Source: Streptomyces sp. M41(2017) (GTDB lineage: Bacteria; Actinomycetota; Actinomycetes; Streptomycetales; Streptomycetaceae). From it: a stretch of 64,000 nt of DNA. Position 1 is the first letter of the stretch, and each line of letters starts with the position of its first letter. Shown piece by piece: positions 8,251-16,493 of the stretch. A program made the translations under genes and the position numbers. Under the pieces are notes generated by a model that saw only the letters and a list, made by a program, of their open reading frames with translations, did not search any database and was not told the origin of the DNA. The stretch covers positions 496,001 through 560,000 of the forward strand of contig NZ_MWFK01000001.1 in the NCBI RefSeq assembly GCF_002078175.1, in the 5' to 3' direction.

Positions 8251-10725
8251 ATGCCGCTCTACACCTTCGGCGGGAACCCCTCCGCCGTCCTGACTACACC
8301 GACCGGCGACATCGTCCCCAACTACGCCGTCACCGTTCGCGTGGCCGGCTCCGGCGCGCTCGTCTCCGCGCTGTACGAGATGGACGGCACCACGCCCATC
8401 GCGCAGCTCCGCACGAACAGCGCGGACTCCGACACCCCGGGCGCGATCCGGGCGTTCAAGGCCGCGGACGTGCTGGCGATCGAGTACGAGTACAACGGCC
8501 CCTCCGGCGACCCGGTGCTCTGGTACGAGCCGAGCCGCGAGGCCGTGACCGCCGCGCTGGTGGGCCTGAACTCCAAGCTCGACACCGCCGGCGGAACGGT
8601 CGCCGGCGACCTCGACGTCACCGGCACGCTCGACGTCGGCGAGCTCCTGGTGGGCGGCCAGCCGCTGGACGTCGGCGCCGACTGGACCCAGGCCGGCATG
8701 CACGTCCCGACCGCGGTCACCGGCGCCGCCATCCAGGCCGCCCTCACCGCCGCCAAGCTGGCCGGCGGCGGCTGGGTCATCGTGCCGCCCGGCGTCTACA
8801 ACGTCAGCAGCCTGCCGCTGCGCATCTACGCCAACACCAGGCTGACGCTGTGCGATGGGGCGATCATTCGGCGGGCCGGAGCAGGAACGATGCTCCTCAA
8901 CGGCGACGCCTCGCAGAACCTCGGCGGCTACACCGGGCAGGGCAACATCCTGATCGAGGGCGGGGTCTGGGACTCGAGGGCTGTCTCCTACCCGACGTCC
9001 GCGATGTGCATCAGCATCGGGCACGCCGAGGACGTCACGATCCGCGACACCACCATCAAGGACGTCTGCGGCTTCCACGGCATCGAGATGAACTCGACCA
9101 AGCGCGGCCGGATCATCAACGTGACCGCGCTCGGCTACCTCGACCCCGACGGCACCAGGACGTTCTCCGAGGCATTCCAGATCGACCTGGCCAAGGGCTC
9201 TTCGTATTTCGGCGGGTTCGGTCCGTACGACGACACCCCGTGCACGGACATCCTCGTCGAGGGCTGCAGCGTCGGCCCCTCCGGCACGTCCGGCACCACG
9301 TCCTGGCCGCGCGGCTTCGGCTCGCACTCCGCGTCCCCGTCCAAGCCCCACACGGACATCCGCGTGCGGGACTTCCGGTGCGAGGGACTCACCCAGTTCG
9401 CGGTCGGCGGCTACACGTGGCAGGACACCATCGTCTCCGGCCTGCAGCTCCGCAACTGCGGCGCGGGCGTACGCATGAGGACACTGGACTCCTCGAGCAC
9501 CACGCACCGCACACCGGCCGGTGCGGGCTCGCCGTCCATCGCGGGCAGCCAGCCCCTGACGAGCATCGTTATCGACGACGTCACCATGACCGGCGGCGGC
9601 AGCTACGACGCCGCCGTGCGCGTCGAGGGCGAGGACACCGGCTACGTCGGCGGAGTCGTCATCTCGAACATCATCACGCGCGGGATCGGACAGCAGGCGC
9701 TGCGCCTGATCGACGTCGAGGACTACCTCGTCTCGAAGGTTGACGCCTACAACAGCGGGGCCACAGCGGTCAGTCAGCTCGGCACCCGCCGCGGGCTCCT
9801 CTCCCAGGTCCACGTCAACACGACCGCGGGCGCCGGCATCACGGTCGACTCGCGCTCCACCCTCGCCTCGACCGCGACGGACGTGGCGATCCGGCACTGC
9901 TCGGTCACCGCCGCGGCCGCCAACGGGTACCACATCTGGGACGGCACGGACGTCGTCGTCGAGGACTGCGACGCCTACGCGCTGACCGGTTTCGGAGTGC
10001 AGGTCTCCACCAGCACCGTGCGCCCGATCGTCCGCAACGTCCGCGTCAGGGACACCACCAGCACGGGCATCAACATCACGAACACCATCACCCAGCTGCG
10101 CCGCTCCGGAAACACCCCGGGCGCCGTGGTGGACGCGTCCGCGAACCCGATCACCAGCCCGTTCGACTCCGGGTACGGGTCCGTCGAGGACGCGCTCCGG
10201 CCGCCGGGCCGGTACGAGACGACCTCCCGGCTCCGCGTCGGGACGAGCAGCACGCCGACGTCGGGCACGCTGTACCTGACGCCGGTCTGGCTGCCCAAGG
10301 GCGCGGTCGTCAGCAACCTCGGGTTCGTGTCGGCCGGCACCGCCGCCGCGACGCCGACGAACTGGTGGTTCTCGCTGCACGACAGCAGCAAGAAGATGCT
10401 CGCCCGAACGGCCGACCAGACGACGACCGCGTGGGCGGCGAACACCGCCAAGAGCGTGGCGATCGCGCAGACCACGGCCGGAGCGGGCAGCAGCTACACC
10501 GCCACGTACACCGGGCTGCACTACATCGGCGTCATGATCAAGGCCACCACCGTGCCCTCCCTCGTCTCCGAGGGCTCCGTCGCCGACATCCTCGCCTCGG
10601 TCGCCCAGGGCTGGGGCGGCACCGACTCCGGCCTCTCCACCCCGCCCACCGTCTCCGGCACCGGCTTCACCGCCGGAGCCTTCGGCACCGGCAGCGGCAT
10701 CTTGCTGTACGGCTACGCCACCTGA
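8251..10725 (+). CDS. Phage tail spike with right-handed beta-helix (pectate-lyase-like) domain
   Basis: This 824-residue protein follows a GAGGAG ribosome site. Residues 1-150 form an N-terminal tail-binding head. Around residue 150 the motif AAIQAALTAAKLAGGGWVIV, followed by PPGVYNVSSLPL, is the hallmark opening of pectate-lyase-like beta-helix spikes. Residues 190-620 continue as parallel beta-helix coils with recurring I-x-I and N-ladder patterns (VTIRDTTIKDV, RIINVTALGY). The C-terminal 180 residues are Ser/Thr/Gly-rich and may be a trimerisation or carbohydrate-binding domain. It probably binds and may cleave a surface polysaccharide of the host. The polysaccharide cannot be read from sequence. 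Confidence 0.8.
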   Translation: MPLYTFGGNPSAVLTTPTGDIVPNYAVTVRVAGSGALVSALYEMDGTTPIAQLRTNSADSDTPGAIRAFKAADVLAIEYEYNGPSGDPVLWYEPSREAVTAALVGLNSKLDTAGGTVAGDLDVTGTLDVGELLVGGQPLDVGADWTQAGMHVPTAVTGAAIQAALTAAKLAGGGWVIVPPGVYNVSSLPLRIYANTRLTLCDGAIIRRAGAGTMLLNGDASQNLGGYTGQGNILIEGGVWDSRAVSYPTSAMCISIGHAEDVTIRDTTIKDVCGFHGIEMNSTKRGRIINVTALGYLDPDGTRTFSEAFQIDLAKGSSYFGGFGPYDDTPCTDILVEGCSVGPSGTSGTTSWPRGFGSHSASPSKPHTDIRVRDFRCEGLTQFAVGGYTWQDTIVSGLQLRNCGAGVRMRTLDSSSTTHRTPAGAGSPSIAGSQPLTSIVIDDVTMTGGGSYDAAVRVEGEDTGYVGGVVISNIITRGIGQQALRLIDVEDYLVSKVDAYNSGATAVSQLGTRRGLLSQVHVNTTAGAGITVDSRSTLASTATDVAIRHCSVTAAAANGYHIWDGTDVVVEDCDAYALTGFGVQVSTSTVRPIVRNVRVRDTTSTGINITNTITQLRRSGNTPGAVVDASANPITSPFDSGYGSVEDALRPPGRYETTSRLRVGTSSTPTSGTLYLTPVWLPKGAVVSNLGFVSAGTAAATPTNWWFSLHDSSKKMLARTADQTTTAWAANTAKSVAIAQTTAGAGSSYTATYTGLHYIGVMIKATTVPSLVSEGSVADILASVAQGWGGTDSGLSTPPTVSGTGFTAGAFGTGSGILLYGYAT

Positions 10726-10791
10726 CCCACCCCCCACACCCAGTCCCTGCCCCGCGCCCCAGGCCGGGGCCTTCCGCATGTCTGGAGCCCC

Positions 10792-11688
10792 ATGACGAGA
10801 ACAGGTCCACAGAAGATCCCCGGCGCCTCACAGGCGCACTTCTACGGCACCGGCCGCTACAGCGGGTCGGACATGGAAGTGAACTGCGGCGTGGCCCACA
10901 CCACCGAGGGCCGCGACCTCCCCAGCTACAACGGCGGAGCCGAGGCCCCCACCGTGACCGGCCTGCCGGACTGCAAGGCGCGCAAGATCCGCTGGTACCA
11001 GCACTACGACGTGGACGAGTCCGCCCGCGCCCTGGTCAACAAGCTCGGCGGAGTCGAGACCAACACGGCGAACACGTTCCAGGTCGAGCTCGTCGGCACG
11101 TGCGACCCCAAGACCCGGGACGCCTGGGTCAAGGCCGGCCACCGCCAGGACGTGGACTTCATCTTCTGGCCGGAGGCGCCGGACTGGGCGCTCGCCGAGG
11201 TGGCCTGGCTGGTGCGCTGGCTGCACGACTACCACGCCGTCCCGCTCACATGCGTCAAGGACTGGCTCGCCTACGGCAAGGACAGCCGCCGCCCGGGCAT
11301 CACCCCCGCCTCGTACGGCGCCAGCCCGGCCCGCATGACGATGACCGCCTGGCGCTCCTTCACCGGCTGGTGCGGACACCAGCACGTCCCGGAGAACGAC
11401 CACGGCGACCCCGGGTCCATGAACTTCACGAGGGTCATCACCCTCGCCAAGGACACCACCGCACCGGCAGCACAGACGAGTGAGGAGCTCGACATGGACA
11501 AGACCCAGGTATTCGACGCGGTCTGGGACCAGGACAAGGCACCCGCCCCGGCGACGTCCCCGACCGTCAAGACCAACAAGTTCTGGAAGCCGCTCTCCTA
11601 CCTGCAGGAGATCTACAACGGCATCACCGGCCTGCGGGCCGACCTCGCCGCACTCTCCAAGAAGGTCGACGCCCTCGGCAAGAAGTGA
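10792..11688 (+). CDS. Phage endolysin, N-acetylmuramoyl-L-alanine amidase-like (PGRP fold)
   Basis: The product is 298 residues with no signal peptide, as expected for a lysin released by holins. The N-terminal 220 residues look like an amidase_2/PGRP zinc domain: GVAHTTEG gives a candidate zinc His at 36, NTFQVELVG matches the core strand, and GHQHVPENDHGDPG gives His196/His198 and a nearby Asp for metal binding. Residues 250-298 are a charged helix-rich tail (LADLRAD-type heptads) that may mediate oligomerisation. It is followed by holin-like genes, completing a lysis cassette. Bond specificity is inferred from the fold. Confidence 0.75.
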   Translation: MTRTGPQKIPGASQAHFYGTGRYSGSDMEVNCGVAHTTEGRDLPSYNGGAEAPTVTGLPDCKARKIRWYQHYDVDESARALVNKLGGVETNTANTFQVELVGTCDPKTRDAWVKAGHRQDVDFIFWPEAPDWALAEVAWLVRWLHDYHAVPLTCVKDWLAYGKDSRRPGITPASYGASPARMTMTAWRSFTGWCGHQHVPENDHGDPGSMNFTRVITLAKDTTAPAAQTSEELDMDKTQVFDAVWDQDKAPAPATSPTVKTNKFWKPLSYLQEIYNGITGLRADLAALSKKVDALGKK

Positions 11689-11794
11689 GGGCCGAGCCGA
11701 GGCCTTAGCTTTCGGCGCGATTTTATTCCGGGCTCTATGACACCCCAGGTCAGAGATGGTCTCCGGCCTGCCCAGCAGAAAGGGGGGCTGGCCC

Positions 11795-12109
11795 ATGCCT
11801 GCCTCGCTGTTCCCGTCCGTGATGCGGACCGTCATCCCGCTCATAGCCGGATGGCTGCTCAGCCTCGCCGTCCAGGCCGGCGTCACCATCGACTCCGAGA
11901 GCGTCACCACGGCGGTCACGGTCGCCCTGGTCCTGGCCTACTACCTGGTGTTCAGGCTCCTCGAGGTCATCGGCACCAAGCTCCGCGGCACCGCGCTGCA
12001 GAAGGCCGCCGGGTTCCTCCTCGGGTGGGCGCGGCCGCCGGCCTACCCCGACACCGGCGGCGCGCTGCCGCCCGCTCCGGCAACCGGTGACGCGACCTTC
12101 ATTCACTGA
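11795..12109 (+). CDS. Small membrane protein, probable holin
   Basis: The ATG at 11,795 is preferred over an upstream in-frame ATG because AAAGGGGGG lies at the right distance. The 104-residue product has two membrane segments (VIPLIAGWLLSLAVQAGV and AVTVALVLAYYLVFRLLEV) separated by a short polar loop, then a Pro/Ala-rich tail. It directly follows the lysin, which supports a pore-forming holin role. Small membrane proteins are hard to assign by sequence, so this rests on topology and position. Confidence 0.6.
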   Translation: MPASLFPSVMRTVIPLIAGWLLSLAVQAGVTIDSESVTTAVTVALVLAYYLVFRLLEVIGTKLRGTALQKAAGFLLGWARPPAYPDTGGALPPAPATGDATFIH

Positions 12110-12136
12110 CCTCAGCCGAACAGGAGGGGAGGGCCG

Positions 12137-12484
12137 TTGGCCGCAGACCTGCTGGGATTCAGACCTACCGACATCGGGGCCGCGGCCCTCGTCGGGCTCA
12201 TCGTCCTCCTGGTCCTGCGGGGCCAACTCGTCCCGCGCCGCCAGCTCGAGGACCTCCGCGCCGACAAGGACCGCCAGATCGAGGACCTGCGCGGCGAGCG
12301 GGACACCTGGCGTGACGCGCACGCCGTCTCCGAGGAGGCACGCCGCGACGCGCAGGACCAGGCGGGCGAGCTCCTCGAGATGAGCAAGACCGCCGGGGCG
12401 TTCCTCGCCGCCCTGCCACGAGCGAGCCGGGGGGTGAGCACGAGTGCTGACCTGGATCAGACACCTGCTGCGCCGCCGCCATGA
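12137..12484 (+). CDS. Membrane-anchored coiled-coil phage protein of the lysis cassette
   Basis: A TTG start follows AGGAGGGGAGGG. The 115-residue product has one N-terminal membrane segment (IGAAALVGLIVLLVL), then about 60 residues rich in Arg, Glu, Asp and Ala with heptad spacing (QLEDLRADKDRQIEDLRGER), so a membrane-anchored coiled coil is likely. Its 3' end overlaps the next gene by 41 bases in another frame. A spanin-like or antiholin role is possible but cannot be shown. Gram-positive hosts do not need a classical spanin. Confidence 0.55.
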   Translation: MAADLLGFRPTDIGAAALVGLIVLLVLRGQLVPRRQLEDLRADKDRQIEDLRGERDTWRDAHAVSEEARRDAQDQAGELLEMSKTAGAFLAALPRASRGVSTSADLDQTPAAPPP

Positions 12485-12683
12485 CGAGGGAGCGGACCGC
12501 CCGGTGACCGAGGGACAGCGTGCAGCGAATGCGGCACTGGGCAGGGCGGAAGATGCGCGCGCCCGGATGCGCGCCCAGCGAGGAGAGGTACGCGCCGAAG
12601 CCGCCGGATGGCGGGCCCAGCGCGCACAGAACCACCTCGCTGAGCGGATCCGGGCAACCGTACTGGGAGGTGAGCTCAGGTGA
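12444..12683 (+). CDS. Small basic phage protein in the lysis cassette
   Basis: A GTG start inside the previous gene gives 79 residues that are very rich in Arg, Ala and Glu, predicted as one long amphipathic helix after an N-terminal WIRHLLRRRH patch. The end NHLAERIRA is similar to small proteins often found next to holins in Streptomyces phages. The function is unknown. Overlaps at both ends (41 bases before, 4 bases after) indicate coupled translation with its neighbours. Confidence 0.5.
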   Translation: MLTWIRHLLRRRHDEGADRPVTEGQRAANAALGRAEDARARMRAQRGEVRAEAAGWRAQRAQNHLAERIRATVLGGELR

Positions 12684-12991
12684 CCTTGGCCGAGGTCATG
12701 AACGCCTCCGTCTCGGGGCTGGTCGCCGTGTTCGCGGCGACCTTCCTGACGACCTACACCCGCCGCGCGCGCTGGGAAGACACCAGCATCGGGCGCTACT
12801 TCGTGGCCGCGGTGGCCACGGTGGGCCTGCTCGCTCTCTACACGGTGGTCATCATGCTCGTCGGACTCGACGGCACCGCGGCCACCGTGCTGCGAGTCTG
12901 CCGGTCAGTCCTGCTCCTGGGCATCGCCGGTCTGCTGCTGCAGGCCACCCGCGCCGTACGCAAGGCGTACCCGCGGCGCCGGAAACGGTAG
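12680..12991 (+). CDS. Putative phage holin, three membrane segments
   Basis: A GTG start overlaps the previous stop (GTGA). The 103-residue product has three hydrophobic segments: VSGLVAVFAATFLTTY, FVAAVATVGLLALYTVVIML and VCRSVLLLGIAGLLLQA. It ends in a Lys/Arg tail, the topology of class I holins. The pattern GRYFVAAVATVGLL resembles the putative-holin family common in actinophages. Two membrane proteins in one cassette may be a holin and antiholin pair. It is the last gene before a strong terminator. Confidence 0.6.
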   Translation: MTLAEVMNASVSGLVAVFAATFLTTYTRRARWEDTSIGRYFVAAVATVGLLALYTVVIMLVGLDGTAATVLRVCRSVLLLGIAGLLLQATRAVRKAYPRRRKR

Positions 12992-13013
12992 CCAGCGATC
13001 ACCGCACAAAGAC

Positions 13014-13050
13014 GGCCCCCGTCCTCCGCCAGGAGGACGGGGGCCATTTC
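13014..13050 (+). terminator. Intrinsic terminator of the phage late operon
   Basis: A 14-bp perfect stem (13,014-13,027 with 13,032-13,045) has a 4-base loop and is followed by ATTTC. It lies 20 bases after the last holin-like gene and separates the structural and lysis genes from the accessory genes. Confidence 0.85.
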
Positions 13051-13221
13051 GTGCGTTACCCCGTCAGAGTTTCTTCGGTTCTATCCGCTGACTCCTGATC
13101 GGCAAGCCGCTAGCGTTCCTGCATTCGGACCACGGGTGGGGGGCACAAATAGCGTGTGGGATGCTCGCGATGCTGATGAGCGCTTCAATTTGATAGACGG
13201 GCTCTCGAGAGGGGGTGAATC

Positions 13222-13836
13222 ATGAGCTTTCCAGTCGACCTCACAGCAGCTCTCAGCGGCGCCTCCGTCGCCCAGCTGCACAGCTGGAGACGAACCGACC
13301 TGCTCGTACCAGAGCTGCAGCAGAACCCCGTTCGTTACTCCTTCCGTGACGTCGTGGCCCTTCGGACATTCGTCTACCTGCGGAGCAAGCTGCCCCTGCA
13401 GCGCATCCGCAAGGCCATGGACCAACTGCGCAAGTGGGACCTGACGGAACACCCTGCGGCCTACGTCCTCGTCACCGAGGGTGACTCAGTCTTCCTCGTG
13501 CAGGAGGAGCGGACCATCGACCTCGTCCGTCACCCAGGACAAGAGACGATCTTCAGTCTCGCCAACGTCTTCGCTCCCTTCGAGAACATGCAGGGGCGAA
13601 GCGTCGCGGACTTCCGGCGCCCCCGCCCGAACCTCGAAGTAAAGGAAAACCGGCTCGGCGGCTGGCCCACCATCCAGGGAACACGCGTGCCGTACGACTC
13701 CGTAGCCAAACTGGTGGCCGGCGGCATCGAGCCGGCCGAGGTCAAGCGCTTCTACCCGACCGTCGAGGTCTCCGGAGCCGCAGACGCAGCCGACTTCCAC
13801 CGTGAGGTCGTGCAGATCGGTGGTCGCGCTGCATGA
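13222..13836 (+). CDS. MerR-like HTH plus DUF433-like protein, putative antitoxin
   Basis: The gene encodes 204 residues behind a GAGAGGGGG ribosome site. Residues 10-75 look like a degenerate MerR-type winged helix (VAQLHSWRRTDLLVP, then a YSFRDVVALRTFVYLR segment). Residues 140-185 match the DUF433 pattern (GGWPTIQGTRVPYDSVAKLV, then EPAEVKRFYPTV), found in antitoxins of VapBC-like and PIN-like pairs. Its ATGA overlap with the next gene, which has a PIN-like motif set, suggests a two-gene toxin-antitoxin or defence module. Codons such as GTA, AAA and GAA are more frequent than in nearby phage genes, which hints at separate acquisition. Confidence 0.65.
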   Translation: MSFPVDLTAALSGASVAQLHSWRRTDLLVPELQQNPVRYSFRDVVALRTFVYLRSKLPLQRIRKAMDQLRKWDLTEHPAAYVLVTEGDSVFLVQEERTIDLVRHPGQETIFSLANVFAPFENMQGRSVADFRRPRPNLEVKENRLGGWPTIQGTRVPYDSVAKLVAGGIEPAEVKRFYPTVEVSGAADAADFHREVVQIGGRAA

Positions 13837-14252
13837 GGTTCTTCCTGGACGAGAACGAGACCCCAGCCATCCTTCCACCGCTACGCACCGTCTTCTTCCA
13901 CCACGAGTTCCTCACCGCGTTCGATGAGGGTCTCTCCGGCGTGCTCGACACGGAGTTGATCCACGAGGTCAGCAGCCGCGGGTTCGACGCGATCATGACC
14001 CAGGACCGGAACCAGCTGTCCAACCGCGAGGAACGGGATGCGCTGATAGAGACCGGACTCCACTGGATTGGGCACCGACAGCCCGACGCCGAAGGCCTTC
14101 TCTACATCGTCAACTCGACAGCCGCGTACTTGGCAGCCATGCCCCACATCCTGGATGAGATGAGCAACGTCACGGGCGCCCACGCCTTCCACGTGCGAAA
14201 TCTGCCTCTGCAGAAGGGACAGCGGGTCACAGTAAGCCGCCTCAAGCTGTAG
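13833..14252 (+). CDS. PIN-like (DUF5615-type) protein, putative toxin
   Basis: The 139-residue product starts with MRFFLDENE, the opening LDEN motif of DUF5615/PIN-like nucleases, and has DAIMTQDRNQ near residue 50-60, matching the second acidic motif (normally DAIVTLDRDF). The start overlaps the upstream gene by four bases, so both are translated together. In related pairs the PIN-like partner cleaves RNA and the DUF433 partner neutralises it. Here the second half is divergent, so activity is an inference. No terminator is obvious before the convergent gene ending at 14,259. Confidence 0.6.
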   Translation: MRFFLDENETPAILPPLRTVFFHHEFLTAFDEGLSGVLDTELIHEVSSRGFDAIMTQDRNQLSNREERDALIETGLHWIGHRQPDAEGLLYIVNSTAAYLAAMPHILDEMSNVTGAHAFHVRNLPLQKGQRVTVSRLKL

Positions 14253-14258
14253 ATCGAG

Positions 14259-14441
14259 TCAGGCGGCGGTCACGAGCTGACCTCGCATCGCCGCCGCCCA
14301 CAGTACGAGCAGCTGCTCGTACTCCCTGCGCTGCTCGGCCGTCAGCCGTCCGCCGGCGCGCGTCCAGAGGTCGCGGATCTGCTCGTTGAGGATCTCGGCT
14401 GCAGACCGCGCGGAACCAGGGACGGTGACGTCGGGGGACAT
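14259..14441 (-). CDS. Small hypothetical protein of the XRE-DUF5753 operon
   Basis: The ATG at 14,441 gives 60 residues (MSPDVTVPGSARSAAEIL...) and is preferred over a longer reading because a TACTCT hexamer lies six bases upstream, as in leaderless Streptomyces genes. The product is a short helical, Arg/Glu-rich protein with no known motif. XRE-DUF5753 regulators are usually followed by a DUF397 protein. This gene occupies that place but does not resemble DUF397. A partner role to the regulator is therefore only suggested by position. Confidence 0.5.
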   Translation of the reverse strand: MSPDVTVPGSARSAAEILNEQIRDLWTRAGGRLTAEQRREYEQLLVLWAAAMRGQLVTAA

Positions 14442-14484
14442 GCGACAAGAGTACGGTCCGCGACTGACAGCGGCGGGCGGCGCG

Positions 14485-15339
14485 TCAGCGCGGACCGACG
14501 ACGGCCCGGCGGGCACGGTTGATCACGTTCTGCGCGTCGACCCCATACAGGGCGGACTCGCGAAGCGTGGCCCAGGTCCGGAGGTACGTATCCACGCTGC
14601 TCGAGTCGTCGACCCACAACTCCGCGTGCCAGTTCTCGACGATGACCTGCCGGTCGTCGTAGACCCAGAATGCCCCGGCCGGTGGGATCTTGATCGACGC
14701 CGACAGCGGGACGATGCCGAGCTCCACCGTGTCGAGGCCGACCGTTCCGGAGAGACGGTCCAGCTGGGCGGCTAGGACAGCGGGCGGGCACACGAGCGCG
14801 TGCAGCGCGGGCTCCCACAGGAGCAGGTGGAACCTCTTCGAGGAGTCGTAGAGGGCGTCCTGCCGGCGCATCCGGGAGCGGACAGCGTCCTCGGTGTCCC
14901 GGGGCGAGCGCTGCAGCTCGGCGTACCGGGTGAAGATGTGGCGCGCGTAGTCCGGGGTCTGCAGGATCCCGAAGATCATGGACGTCTCCCAGCCGCGGAA
15001 CACGCTGGCGTCCGTGTGCGCGCCCAGGTGGGTGTCCTGCACGGCCCGGTGACCCGAGGCCAGCTGTCGCCGCCAGGACCGGATGTGGGACTCGAAGCCC
15101 CGCAGGCGGCCGAGGAGTTCGCTGTACGCCTCCGGCTGGCCGGTGGCATCGGCCCACATCCGGAGGTCGTCCGGGGTCGGTGTCTGCTTGCCGTTCTCGA
15201 GGCGGCTGACCTTGGACTTGTTCCAGCCGCGCTGCTCTGCGAGCTGTGCACCGGTGAGCCGGCCACCCGGGGCCGAGAGCCGCAACTCGCGCAACCGCAG
15301 CCCGAGCGCCTCGCGTGCCTGCTGGTAGTCCGTGCTCAC
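14485..15339 (-). CDS. XRE-family regulator with DUF5753 domain
   Basis: A GTG start behind GAGAGG gives 284 residues. Residues 10-75 form an XRE helix-turn-helix (TGAQLAEQRGWNKSKVSRLE). Residues 95-280 match the DUF5753 sensor domain (WETSMIFGILQTPDYARHIF, later LLLWEPALHALVCPPAVLAA). These regulators are numerous in Streptomyces and usually pair with small partner proteins. It lies 13 bases downstream of the DUF6879 gene, so the two are one transcript. The divergent promoter region upstream contains a repeated 15-mer that may be its operator. Confidence 0.85.
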   Translation of the reverse strand: MSTDYQQAREALGLRLRELRLSAPGGRLTGAQLAEQRGWNKSKVSRLENGKQTPTPDDLRMWADATGQPEAYSELLGRLRGFESHIRSWRRQLASGHRAVQDTHLGAHTDASVFRGWETSMIFGILQTPDYARHIFTRYAELQRSPRDTEDAVRSRMRRQDALYDSSKRFHLLLWEPALHALVCPPAVLAAQLDRLSGTVGLDTVELGIVPLSASIKIPPAGAFWVYDDRQVIVENWHAELWVDDSSSVDTYLRTWATLRESALYGVDAQNVINRARRAVVGPR

Positions 15340-15352
15340 CGGCGCCTCTCTC

Positions 15353-16105
15353 TTACTCCTTCGCGGACAGCTGCGCCGCGAACTCCTCGTATGGGACAGC
15401 GTGATGCATCGCTCCGTCCCGGGCCTGCGCGTACCGCAGGACTTCGGCGGGCTCCGTGATCAGCTCGACGTTCAGCAGCTGGTCGTCGTCATCGAAGTTG
15501 AGCCGGGCGACGAGGCGGGAGTCGAACAGCCAGAAGTCCTCGACCGGCAGCGCCAGCCGCTCGGCGTCGGCGCGCGAGAGGTTCGAGATCACCTCGCCGA
15601 CGTAGCTGTTCCGGCGCGCGTTGTCGAGCAGGTACAACTGCCCCGGCGTCGGCGGCTGGTCCATGATGCGGACCCGCTCGAACCGCTTCCCCAGCGCGGT
15701 CTGCTGCCGCCGCTCCTCGCACCACTCGGCGTCCACGCCCTCCCAGTTCACCGGCTCACCGCGATAGAACGCGGCATAGGTGGGGGTGAGCTCGTCGGAC
15801 GCGTAGCGACGGCGGGACTCGAGGCGCCAAGCGGTGTGCTTGAACTGCGTGAACAGCTGGTCGAACTCGTCGAGGCCGATGATGTTCGGCACGCGTTGGA
15901 CCTCCTTGGGGCCGAAGTCGACGAGGAGCTCCCGGGGCACCACGATCGGCACCTCGCCCTCGTTGAGGTGGCGCAGCTGGCTGATGTCGGCCGGGTCGGT
16001 GAGCGCAGGCCCGTGCACGATCACCTCTCCGCTGTCGAGATCCTCGTGCACGGAGGGGCAGCCGTTGACCCCGCTGCCCGTGCCGTTGAAGCGCAGTCGA
16101 CGCAT
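15353..16105 (-). CDS. DUF6879 family protein
   Basis: The 250-residue product starts behind AAAGGAAC. The N-terminal 80 residues (MRRLRFNGTGSGVNGCPS, then LVDFGPKE) form the extension seen in longer members. Residues 80-240 carry the DUF6879 pattern (FKHTAWRLESRRRYASDE, ERVRIMDQPPTPGQ, VEDFWLFDSRLVARL). The function is unknown, but members are regularly encoded next to XRE-DUF5753 regulators, as here, so a joint regulatory or signalling role is plausible. No catalytic motif or membrane segment is evident. Confidence 0.8.
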   Translation of the reverse strand: MRRLRFNGTGSGVNGCPSVHEDLDSGEVIVHGPALTDPADISQLRHLNEGEVPIVVPRELLVDFGPKEVQRVPNIIGLDEFDQLFTQFKHTAWRLESRRRYASDELTPTYAAFYRGEPVNWEGVDAEWCEERRQQTALGKRFERVRIMDQPPTPGQLYLLDNARRNSYVGEVISNLSRADAERLALPVEDFWLFDSRLVARLNFDDDDQLLNVELITEPAEVLRYAQARDGAMHHAVPYEEFAAQLSAKE

Positions 16106-16190
16106 GGTCAGTTCCTTTCACCGGAGGGCTGATCAGCACAGCCTGGCCGAGGTCGGCACTCCTCGTCTGCGGCTCGCTCCGCCTTTGTCC

Positions 16191-16236
16191 GCAACTTCGC
16201 GCAACCTGGCTGGTTCGTCAAGCAACTTCGCGCAAC
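16191..16236. promoter_or_regulatory. Two direct 15-bp repeats, candidate operators in a divergent promoter region
   Basis: GCAACTTCGCGCAAC occurs at 16,191-16,205 and again at 16,222-16,236, identical and 31 bp apart (about three helix turns). They lie between the leftward DUF6879 operon and the rightward small-gene operon. Each copy contains an imperfect dyad (TTCGCGCAA). The XRE-DUF5753 protein is the obvious candidate binder. Confidence 0.55.
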
Positions 16237-16277
16237 ATCTGTGGCCGATCGCTGCTCCGGATTCCTACGGTCGAGAC

Positions 16278-16493
16278 ATGCCCCCAGCAACCGAGCTCCA
16301 CGACGAACCGAGCGTTGACGCCTTCGCCGCGGTGGAGTCCCTCCGCGCCGCGCTCGACCGGTCCGGGATCGTGCTGCCGTCCCTGGCGGTCGACCACGCG
16401 ATGCCTGCCTTGGCGCTCGTCGACCTCGGACGCATCCGGGCTGACGTGGCCATGCGACTGGCCGACGCACTCCAGCGAGGAGCAGCTGCATGA
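16278..16493 (+). CDS. Small hypothetical protein, first gene of a four-gene operon
   Basis: The ATG at 16,278 lies six bases after TACGGT, so the mRNA is probably leaderless. The product is 71 residues, mostly helical, with acidic N-terminal and Ala/Leu-rich C-terminal halves (SLRAALDRSGIVLPSL, VAMRLADAL). It has no Cys motifs and no recognised family. Its stop overlaps the next start by four bases (ATGA), so it is co-translated with the Cys-rich genes behind it. Confidence 0.55.
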   Translation: MPPATELHDEPSVDAFAAVESLRAALDRSGIVLPSLAVDHAMPALALVDLGRIRADVAMRLADALQRGAAA

